A stretch of DNA of 8,994 nt. Source: JACCXJ01 sp052387115. Lineage in GTDB: Bacteria; Pseudomonadota; Gammaproteobacteria; JACCXJ01. The stretch spans positions 1 to 8,994 of the forward strand of contig JBQTJM010000422.1 in assembly GCA_052387115.1 (NCBI GenBank), in the 5' to 3' direction. Position 1 is the stretch's first letter; every line of letters starts with the position of its first letter. Below are positions 1 through 5,879 of the stretch, piece by piece. Both the position numbers and the translations under genes were made by a program. The notes beneath the pieces were generated by a model, which was not told the DNA's origin, searched no databases, and saw nothing but the letters and a program-made list of their open reading frames with translations.

Positions 1-2
1 CC

Positions 3-1940
3 CGCGAACAGCATATCCGCCGCGAGAAGGCCACCAGCAACATCTGCACGGCGGAGGTCCTGCCGGCCATCCTGGCGGCCTGCTATGCCGTCTATCACGG
101 TCCCGAGGTGCTCAAGACCATCGCCGCCCGGGCCCACCGCATGGCCCTCATCCTGGCGCTCGGGCTCGAGCGTCTGGGCTACGAGCTGTCGGCGGGCTGC
201 TTCTTCGACACCGTGACCGTGCGCGTGCCCGGCCAGGCGCGCCGCATCGCAGCCCGTGCCCGCGAGTCCCGCATCAACCTGCGGCTCAAGGACCGGGATC
301 ACCTCGGGATCGCCTTCGACGAAACCACCCGCCGGACCGATCTAAGGGCCCTTTGGCGGGTCTTCGCCACGCGCGCCGAGGCGCTTCTCGACATCGAGGC
401 GCTGGATCGGGAGGTCGATGAGCGCATCCCGCAGGCGCTCTTGCGGCGCAGCCCCTTCCTGAGCCATCCGGTATTCCAGTCCTATCACTCCGAGACCGAG
501 ATGCTGCGCTACTTGAAGCGCCTGGCGGGGCGCGACATCGCGCTGGATCGGGCCATGATCCCGCTCGGGTCCTGCACCATGAAGCTCAACGCCACGACCG
601 AGATGCTGCCCCTGACTTTCCGCCAGTTCAGCGCCATGCACCCGTTTGCGCCGTTGGATCAGGCGCAGGGCTATATGCAGCTTTTCGAGGAGCTCACGGA
701 CATGCTGTGTGCGATCACGGGCTTCGAGGCGTTTTCGCTGCAACCCAATGCCGGATCGCAGGGCGAGTACAGCGGGCTCCTCGTGATCCGGAAATACCAC
801 GAGAGTCTGGGGCAGGGATACCGCGACGTGTGTCTGATCCCGGCCTCGGCGCACGGCACCAACCCCGCGAGCGCGGCGATGGCGGGTTTGAAGGTCGTGG
901 TGGTGGGCTGCGACGATGCCGGGAATGTCGATGTCGCCGATCTCGAGGCCAAGGCCGCGCAGCACGGCGATCGGCTCGCGGCCCTGATGATCACCTATCC
1001 CTCCACCCACGGCGTGTTCGAGGAGGGTATCGCCGAGATCGCCGAGGTGATCCATGCGGCGGGCGGCCAGGTCTATATGGACGGCGCCAACATGAACGCC
1101 CTGGTCGGGGTGTGCCGCCCGGCCGGCATCGGGGCCGATGTCGCCCACATCAATCTGCACAAGACCTTCTGCATCCCGCATGGCGGCGGCGGGCCGGGCA
1201 TGGGACCGATCGGGGTGCGCCGCCACCTCGCGCCGTACCTGCCGGATCACCCGGTGGTCGAGGGCGTGAACCCCGCCGCCGGGGGCGGACCGACCATCGG
1301 CACGGTCTCGGCCGCGCCCTGGGGCTCGGCCAGCCTGCTCACCATCCCCTGGGCCTACATCGCGATGATGGGTGCCGAGGGGCTCACCCTGGCCACCTCG
1401 GTCGCGATCCTGAACGCCAACTACATCGCCGCGCGCCTCGCGCCGCACTATCCGGTCCTGTACACGGGCAAGAACGGCCGGGTGGCGCACGAATGCATCC
1501 TGGATCTGCGGCCTATCAAGGCCTCGTGCGGGGTGACCGTGGACGATGTCGCCAAGCGCCTCATCGATTACGGTTTCCATGCCCCGACCATGTCCTTCCC
1601 GGTCGCCGATACCTTGATGATCGAGCCGACCGAAAGTGAGAACAAGCGCGAGCTGGACCGCTTCTGCGAGGCCATGATCGCCATCCGCGCGGAGATCGCG
1701 GAGATCGAGCGCGGTGAGGCCGATGCCCGCGACAACCTGCTCAGGAACGCGCCCCACACCCATCGACTGCTCATGGCGGAACGCTGGGATCGGCCTTACG
1801 CCAAGGAGCGGGCCTACTTCCCGCTCCAACCCCTGCGGGTCGACAAGTACTGGCCACCGGTCGGCCGCGTGGACAACCTGCAGGGCGACCGCAACCTGGT
1901 GTGCACCTGTCCGCCCCCGAGTGTCTACGAGGCGGCTTAG
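3..1940 (+). CDS. gcvP: Glycine dehydrogenase (decarboxylating), P-protein of glycine cleavage system, 5'-truncated by window edge
   Basis: This is the PLP-dependent enzyme that decarboxylates glycine and passes the aminomethyl group to the lipoyl arm of GcvH, in the cytoplasm. The frame is open from base 3, beginning REQHIRREKATSNIC, a segment found about one third into single-chain GcvP. Roughly 330-340 N-terminal residues therefore lie outside the window, and the internal GTG at 108 is not the start. The PLP lysine is in NLHKTFCIPHGGGGPG (Lys codon at 1161-1163), followed by the glycine-rich loop. The AHGTNPASAAMAG and YMDGANMNA motifs and the C-terminal GDRNLVCTCPP are typical of the family. 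The frame ends at TAG 1938-1940 with no internal stop or shift. The visible 645 residues plus the missing part fit the usual 950-980. It is the single-chain form rather than the split GcvPA/GcvPB form. The next gene on the strand encodes a GcvR-like ACT protein. Family assignment is secure. Confidence 0.97.
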   Translation, partial: REQHIRREKATSNICTAEVLPAILAACYAVYHGPEVLKTIAARAHRMALILALGLERLGYELSAGCFFDTVTVRVPGQARRIAARARESRINLRLKDRDHLGIAFDETTRRTDLRALWRVFATRAEALLDIEALDREVDERIPQALLRRSPFLSHPVFQSYHSETEMLRYLKRLAGRDIALDRAMIPLGSCTMKLNATTEMLPLTFRQFSAMHPFAPLDQAQGYMQLFEELTDMLCAITGFEAFSLQPNAGSQGEYSGLLVIRKYHESLGQGYRDVCLIPASAHGTNPASAAMAGLKVVVVGCDDAGNVDVADLEAKAAQHGDRLAALMITYPSTHGVFEEGIAEIAEVIHAAGGQVYMDGANMNALVGVCRPAGIGADVAHINLHKTFCIPHGGGGPGMGPIGVRRHLAPYLPDHPVVEGVNPAAGGGPTIGTVSAAPWGSASLLTIPWAYIAMMGAEGLTLATSVAILNANYIAARLAPHYPVLYTGKNGRVAHECILDLRPIKASCGVTVDDVAKRLIDYGFHAPTMSFPVADTLMIEPTESENKRELDRFCEAMIAIRAEIAEIERGEADARDNLLRNAPHTHRLLMAERWDRPYAKERAYFPLQPLRVDKYWPPVGRVDNLQGDRNLVCTCPPPSVYEAA

Positions 1941-1965
1941 GGGATATCGCACTCAAGGTCTTTTT

Positions 1966-2006
1966 GATCCCCTCACCCTAGCCCTCTCTCTCGGAGGGAG
2001 AGGGAA
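1966..2006. repeat. Intergenic hairpin repeat (CCCTCACCCTA... type) between gcvP and the ACT gene
   Basis: The segment GATCCCCTCACCCTAGCCCT leads into a hairpin: CCCTCTCTC (1982-1990), loop TCGGA, GGGAGAGGG (1996-2004). That is nine pairs with one G-T. From memory, the motif 'CCCTCACCC-TA-CCCTCTC-CGGAGGGAGAGGG' recurs in intergenic regions of many proteobacterial genomes as a REP-like palindrome. That recurrence is recalled and was not checked here. There is no run of T after the stem, so this is not a classical rho-independent terminator, but it could protect or attenuate the gcvP transcript. Confidence 0.6.
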
Positions 2007-2046
2007 TATAAGAGAGGTGATTGATGACCGTGACCAGTAACAGCAA

Positions 2047-2053
2047 GGGGGGA
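2047..2053 (+). promoter_or_regulatory. Shine-Dalgarno of the ACT-domain gene
   Basis: The purine run GGGGGGA ends 7 bases before ATG 2061. It supports this ATG over the longer out-of-frame reading that begins near 2021. Confidence 0.65.
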
Positions 2054-2060
2054 TCCGAGT

Positions 2061-2591
2061 ATGACCTCACTCGTCATCACCGTCATGGGTACAGACCGGC
2101 CGGGACTGATCGAGGCCCTGTCCAAGGCGCTCGCCGCCCATCACGGCAACTGGTTGGAGAGCCGCATCACGGTTCTGGGCGGGCGCTTTGCCGGGATCCT
2201 GCTGGCGAGCGTCCCGGAAACCGAGGCGCGCGCCCTGAAAGAGGCCTTGGGGGCCTTGGAAACCGAGGGACTGCGGATCACGGTCGAGGACAGCGGCCCG
2301 GAACCGGGGGCCGGCGATTCGCGCACGGTAAAGCTCGAGTTGATTGGCCAGGACCATCCCGGCATCGTCCGGGAGATCTCCGAGGCCATCGCCCGGCGCG
2401 GGGTCAACATCCAGGAGTTCTCGACCGAGTGCCTGAGCGCCTCCTGGTCGGGGGAGACGCTGGTCAAGGCGGTCGCCGAGCTTTCGGTACCGAAGAGCGT
2501 TCCGACCGCGGAGCTTCGCCGCCTGCTGGAAGCACTGGCCAACGAGCTCATGGTCGATGTCACCTTGGACGATCTGCCCGGCTCTGGATAA
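2061..2591 (+). CDS. GcvR-like protein with two ACT domains (glycine cleavage system regulator family)
   Basis: The product has 176 residues and starts MTSLVITVMGTDRPGLIEAL, the hallmark of an N-terminal ACT domain (residues about 3-80). A second ACT repeat covers about 90-170 and has the matching core VKLELIGQDHPGIVREISEA. There is no DNA-binding domain. E. coli GcvR, of the same two-ACT design and slightly longer (about 190 residues), represses the gcv operon by binding the activator GcvA. This protein lies 120 bp downstream of gcvP on the same strand, which supports a role tied to glycine metabolism. I see no gcvA in the window, so the partner is unknown and I give no symbol. The ATG has a strong Shine-Dalgarno at 2047-2053. 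The stop at 2589-2591 is 3 bp from the convergent kinase remnant. Alternative: a general amino-acid-sensing ACT protein. Confidence 0.85.
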   Translation: MTSLVITVMGTDRPGLIEALSKALAAHHGNWLESRITVLGGRFAGILLASVPETEARALKEALGALETEGLRITVEDSGPEPGAGDSRTVKLELIGQDHPGIVREISEAIARRGVNIQEFSTECLSASWSGETLVKAVAELSVPKSVPTAELRRLLEALANELMVDVTLDDLPGSG

Positions 2592-2594
2592 GCT

Positions 2595-3329
2595 CTACGA
2601 CGTGTCCCATGCTGTGGGCGAATTCGATCTTGGTCCGGCTCCAACGTCGCTCGTCCCTAGGGTGATCTCCAAGCGCGTGCCACCGCCCACACGCTCCAGG
2701 CAACATGCCTCACCGTGGTGATGCCGGGCAATTTGGCGCACCAATGCCAGGCCTAGTCCGACGCCTCCGTCGGCGCCCTCACGCATTCCCGCCGGTTGGT
2801 AGAAGGGCTCGAAGATCCTCTCGCGTTCCTCCTCGGGCACGCCCGGACCCTGGTCTTCGACCAAGAGCCTCGCGCCACCTCCGTCCAGAGGTTCCACCGT
2901 CGCCTCGATGAGCGTGCCGTGACCGTGGCGTTGTGCGTTATCGAAAAGATTGCGGACCATCCGTCGAAGCATGCGCGGATCACCCTTCACACGCACCGAT
3001 ACCCCGGTCACACTCCCATCCACGCGCGCCCCTTCTTCGGCGGTCAGGGCGAGCAGGTCGACAGCTTTCGAAGACCGAGGCGTGTCGATCGTCTCGAGGC
3101 GCGCGGCGAGTAAGAGCTCGTCGATGAGATCGTCGAGCTCGGCGATGTCGCGCGCGATCTGGACGCGCAGCTCGGGCCGCTCCTCACCCGCGAGGAGCTC
3201 GATTGCCATGCGGATGCGCGTGAGCGGGGAGCGCAGCTCGTGAGAGGCGCTCGCGAGCATCGAGCGCTGCACGTTGACCAAGCGCTCGATGCGCTCGGCG
3301 GCGTGATTAACCCGACTTCCGCCGCAGCG
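2595..3329 (-). pseudogene. Sensor histidine kinase, 5'-truncated (HAMP end, HisKA and ATPase domains only)
   Basis: The frame holds a full kinase core. It begins with the end of a HAMP linker (NHAAERIERLV), then HisKA with the phospho-acceptor His in LASASHELRSPL. The HATPase_c domain has the N box (RNLFDNAQRHG), the G1 box (EDQGPGVP), the F box (RIFEPFY) and the G2 box (GVGLGLALVRQIA). The sensor region, transmembrane helices and most of HAMP are missing. Directly upstream in the same frame is TGA (3330-3332), which ends the ssb remnant. A TTG at 3281 could start a 228-residue soluble protein, but no ribosome site is evident. No response regulator gene is adjacent, although such kinases are normally paired with one. 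The last ~19 residues (from TSDVGAG) do not look like kinase sequence, so the 3' end may also be a junction. It is most likely a dead fragment left by deletion. A soluble orphan kinase is less likely. Confidence 0.75.
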
Positions 3330-3612
3330 TCATCCAGCGACGTCGTACTCAAGGAAGCCGGCGCGCTCCGCGCCGTCGCGGCCGGTCCAGGTGGACAGCG
3401 TGAGCCGGCCCTCGACGTACACCTCGATTCCTTTGGCGAGCCCGACGAGCGCCCGGGCCTTCTCCTCAAATACCGAGACCGACACCCAAGTGACCTCATC
3501 GCCATCGCCGACGCCCACGGACAGTCGGCACCAGTCTTTGCCCGCGGCCGAGGTGCGCAGCTCCACGTCCTGGCCGAGACGGCCCTTGCAGGGCGCAGTG
3601 TATGCCCTTCAT
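3330..3612 (-). pseudogene. Short SSB-like single-stranded DNA-binding protein, frameshifted and 3'-truncated
   Basis: Two frames together give an OB-fold SSB-like protein. ATG 3612 reads MKGIHCALQG. Homology then continues one frame over as RLGQDVELRTSAAGKDWCRL, followed by VTWVSVSVFEEKA, KGIEVYVEGRLTLSTWTG and RDGAERAG. The shift lies in the GGG run at 3583-3585 (CTGCAAGGGCCGTC), where one extra G breaks the frame. After RDGAERAG, members of this family as I recall them continue with a final strand and short tail. Here the sequence turns to unrelated residues and stops at TGA 3330-3332, abutting the kinase fragment. The intact form would be a small SSB-like protein of about 100-110 residues, common on mobile elements. 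GTG 3566 could start the downstream frame, but it would lack the first strand. Confidence 0.7.
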
Positions 3613-3704
3613 GCGCGTAACCAGGGAATCCTCGACTACACCTGGCATCCTAGCTGCATCCAACGCGGAGAGGGGAATCACATCCATCAATACGGAGAGT
3701 TGTT

Positions 3705-3788
3705 ATGAAGCAATGGTTACTTGTAGCAACGGCTGTAGGGGTTATCAGCGTAGTGTCGGCTATATTGACGGCGTCGATCTCGGTCTAG
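3705..3788 (+). CDS. Putative 27-residue hydrophobic peptide (small membrane protein or gene-start remnant)
   Basis: An ATG preceded by GGAGAG (3694-3699, 5 bases of spacing) opens a frame of 27 codons. It starts MKQWLLVATAVGV, continues through a single hydrophobic stretch of about 20 residues, and ends at TAG 3786-3788. The shape is one positive residue at the N terminus, then one membrane helix. That fits small membrane proteins and type I toxin-like peptides, but also the signal anchor of a longer protein that has been cut off. It is the only plausible plus-strand gene in the island and lies between the ssb and PC4-like remnants. Its last few codons are antisense to the end of the PC4-like frame, so that part may be accidental. 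I do not recognise a family. Confidence 0.35.
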   Translation: MKQWLLVATAVGVISVVSAILTASISV

Positions 3789-3883
3789 ACCCGGATGTCC
3801 AGGTAACGATGCGCCTTGTACTCCGCCCACAAGCCGCGGACCTCGTCCGTGCTATTTTTGGGGATGGCTATCGGCTTGCTCAT
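3785..3883 (-). pseudogene. PC4/p15-like ssDNA-binding coactivator protein, cut by an amber codon after 32 residues
   Basis: ATG 3883, preceded by GAGGT seven bases upstream, opens MSKPIAIPKNSTDEVRGLWA and then EYKAHRYLDIRV. This resembles the N-terminal half of small bacterial PC4-type proteins (IAIPKNS-x-EEIRVSL...F.GH..-D-IRV-Y/W), which bind single-stranded DNA and are frequent in phages and mobile elements. Where the family has an aromatic residue after IRV, this frame has TAG (3785-3787). The next codons, TEID, still look related, then similarity is lost near 3768, so the rest of the domain is missing. The upstream ORF stops four bases before this ATG, an operon-like spacing. Recognition rests on a short segment. 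Confidence 0.5.
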
Positions 3884-3887
3884 GGGG

Positions 3888-4097
3888 TTACCTCGCGCCT
3901 ACCAATGAATCCTCGACGGGCTCGACGACGCCAAGGGATGCGTCTGCTAGCTTCGGTCGCTCTACCGGTGGCCGCCTGGCTGGTAATCCGCTGGTCCTTG
4001 TCGCCAGCAGCGCAGCGGCGATTTCTGTCCTGACGGCCGCGCTTCGCGTTCGGCGGATTGACGGCCTCGATGGTGTTGATTGGGATGGGTTCGTCAT
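3888..4097 (-). CDS. Hypothetical 69-residue protein, translationally coupled to the Toprim fragment
   Basis: The ATG overlaps the TGA of the Toprim chimera (ATGA, 4094-4097), and the frame ends four bases before the PC4-like ATG, so the three read as a compact cistron string. The product is rich in Arg, Ser, Pro and Ala (begins MTNPSQSTPSRPSIRRTR). It has no recognisable fold, membrane segment or motif. A neighbouring frame (INTIEAVNPPNAKRGR..., about 4077-4030) looks equally gene-like, so this may be a frameshifted remnant. I do not recognise it, and it may not be expressed. Confidence 0.3.
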   Translation of the reverse strand: MTNPSQSTPSRPSIRRTRSAAVRTEIAAALLATRTSGLPARRPPVERPKLADASLGVVEPVEDSLVGAR

Positions 4098-4663
4098 GCC
4101 TTCGCAGCGTCCACGAGCTTACGTAGGCTAGCCTTACTTTCCTCGATCACCGTGGTACTCTCGGCCCATTGGCGCCAGTCGATATCCTCTTCGATGGCCT
4201 CACGGGTAAGCCGCGCCAACTCCTCCGGCGGCAAGGCGTCCAGTTCCCAGCATTGGTCGCCGTACTCGCGGCGATACGTCTTGAATCGCTTGTCGCTCTC
4301 CTTCGCCGGGTTGGGCGGCGGTTGGAAGGCTTCTACCTGGTCCATGTTCAGCGCCACACGGCGCACGTCAACCTCGGAACGCGCATACTGCGACAGCCGA
4401 TCCCGCAGATCCCGCGTCATGTCCAGGCCGCTCGGATCGTGGTCACCGAGGTGCAGGACCGGGAAGCCCAGGGCCTCGTCAAGAAGGGTGCGCGCGGTCG
4501 CCTGAAAGCTATGCGCCACGAGCTCGGCGCCGTATCCTAGGCGACCGAGCGCTGCGTTGATGGCATTCGCGGACATGGGGCCGCCCACGTTCCGCATGCT
4601 CGGGAAGAGAAAGCGGCCACGCCCCGTCAGGGCGTGAAGGTCGCGTAGGATGTCGCCTGCCAA
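4094..4663 (-). pseudogene. In-frame chimera: tyrosine recombinase C-terminal fragment joined to a Toprim-domain protein fragment
   Basis: From a possible TTG start, residues 1-67 match the catalytic part of P4-type phage integrases: DILRDLHALTGRGRFLFPS, then PMSANAINAALGRLGYG, then AHSFQATARTLLDEALGF. The integrase breaks off there, before the second catalytic His region and the active-site Tyr. Its box II motif H-x-x-R reads H-S-F-Q, so the arginine is lost. From residue 68 the sequence becomes a Toprim-like segment: PVLHLGDHDPSGLDM (acidic D-H-D centre), VRRVALNMDQVEAF, PPPNPAKESDKRF and WELDALPPEELARLTREAIE, to the stop at 4094. The N-terminal half of that protein is missing. The junction near 4462 keeps the frame, so a 189-residue product is formally possible. 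It cannot be an active recombinase. The frame stays open upstream to 4744, but that part is not recognisable. Confidence 0.65.
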
Positions 4664-4728
4664 TGTTGCCCCAATTGCCCCCGGATGCCAATGGACGCTA
4701 TAGCACAGCCTTGGTCGCGACGAACATG

Positions 4729-4750
4729 AAAAAACCCGCAGTCACGCGGG
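4729..4750 (-). terminator. Rho-independent terminator of the alr operon
   Basis: On the minus strand, CCCGC (4750-4746), loop GTGACT, GCGGG (4739-4735) is followed at once by six T (4734-4729). It lies about 45 bases downstream of the alr stop and would end leftward transcription from dnaB-alr, separating it from the decayed island. Confidence 0.8.
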
Positions 4751-4793
4751 CTTGTGTACTGCCTTGGACTCCATCGAACGCTCGTGTGATGGT

Positions 4794-5879
4794 CTAGCCC
4801 GCCACCTGGTCATGGAAACGCACCCGGCCCCGCACCGCGCACAGGAGCTCGTAGGGGATGGTGTCGGCGCAGCGCGCCACCTCCTCGACCGGCAGTCCCG
4901 GTCCCCACAAGACCACCGGTTCGCCCACCCGCGCCTCGGGGCAGGGGCGCAGATCCACCGTCAGCATGTCCATGGAGGCCTTGCCGATGAGCGCGGCGCG
5001 GCGGCCCGCGACTAAGACCGGCGTCCCGGACGCGGCGTGGCGCGGATACCCATCCCCGTAACCGATGGCCACCACCCCGACCGGCATATCCTCGGGGCAG
5101 CGCCAGCTCCCGCCGTAACCGACCGACGCGCCGGCCGGCACGCGCCGCACCGCGATCAGCCCCGAGACCAGGGACATCACGGGCCGCAAGCCGAGGTTCC
5201 CGGCCGTGCGCTCGGCGAAGGGCGAGACGCCGTAGAGCATGAGCCCGGGTCGCACCCAGTCTAGCTGGGTCTCGGGCCAGGCCAGCAGGGCCGCGGAATT
5301 GGCGATGGAACGCTCCCCCGCGATCCCCTGTGTGACCGCGTTGAAGACATCCAGTTGGACCGCCACCGAGGCATGGCCGGGCTCATGGGCCGAGGCCAGG
5401 TGGCTCATGATCCGTAACGGGTGCGCCACCGCGCGGTGCAGGACGAGGTGCCGCAAGAGGGCCCGGAAGCCTTCCGCGGAGAAGCCCAGCCGGTGCATGC
5501 CGGTATCGAGCTTGATCCAGAGCCGCAGCGGGCGGCCATCCGGCAGGGCATCCAGCATCCGCACCTGCTCCTGGTTGTGGATCACGGTATCGAGGTCCAA
5601 GCGCCGGATCTCGTGCAACTCCTGGGATGAGAAGGGGCCCTCGAGCAGGACGATGGGATGCCGGATCTCTGCGTCGCGCAGCACCAAGGCCTCTTCGAGA
5701 CAGGCGACGCCGAAGGCCTCCGCGCTCGCGAGCGCCTGGGCCATGGGCACGAGCCCGTGGCCATAGGCATCGGCCTTGATGACGGCCATGACCCGCCGGC
5801 CGGGCGCCGCCTGCCGCACCCGATCCAGGTTTGCCCGTGCGGCCTCGAGATCGACGACGACGCGCGCCGGGCGCGTCAC
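4794..5879 (-). CDS. alr: Alanine racemase (PLP-dependent)
   Basis: It interconverts L- and D-alanine in the cytoplasm and so supplies D-alanine for peptidoglycan. The product has 361 residues, the normal length. The PLP Schiff-base lysine is Lys35 in AVIKADAYGHG. The second catalytic base is Tyr255 in ASVGYGGSW. The family segments LWIKLDTGMHRLGF, ANSAALL, RPGLMLYG, AIGYGDGYPR and GKASMDML are present, with an alpha/beta barrel followed by the C-terminal beta domain. The start is GTG 5879-5877, which overlaps the dnaB stop (GTGA), so translation is probably coupled. A G-rich Shine-Dalgarno (GGGGGGA) lies in the dnaB end. A terminator follows at 4729-4750. It could be either the biosynthetic Alr or the catabolic DadX. 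The place after dnaB supports the biosynthetic one. Confidence 0.96.
   Translation of the reverse strand: MTRPARVVVDLEAARANLDRVRQAAPGRRVMAVIKADAYGHGLVPMAQALASAEAFGVACLEEALVLRDAEIRHPIVLLEGPFSSQELHEIRRLDLDTVIHNQEQVRMLDALPDGRPLRLWIKLDTGMHRLGFSAEGFRALLRHLVLHRAVAHPLRIMSHLASAHEPGHASVAVQLDVFNAVTQGIAGERSIANSAALLAWPETQLDWVRPGLMLYGVSPFAERTAGNLGLRPVMSLVSGLIAVRRVPAGASVGYGGSWRCPEDMPVGVVAIGYGDGYPRHAASGTPVLVAGRRAALIGKASMDMLTVDLRPCPEARVGEPVVLWGPGLPVEEVARCADTIPYELLCAVRGRVRFHDQVAG

Noticed and set aside
342..1952. Long open frame on the minus strand opposite gcvP (536 codons)
   Set aside because: It is antisense to a clear gcvP. The product is Arg/Gly/Asp/His-rich with no family pattern, as expected of high-GC shadow frames.
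1941..2060. Glycine riboswitch between gcvP and the ACT gene
   Set aside because: No paired aptamer-like cores are visible. The stretch is mostly the hairpin repeat, and glycine riboswitches usually precede gcvT or the operon start.
4729..4793. tRNA gene or attachment site beside the integrase fragment
   Set aside because: The palindrome is a terminator stem with a T run. No cloverleaf arms or TTCGAATC-type T-loop could be found.
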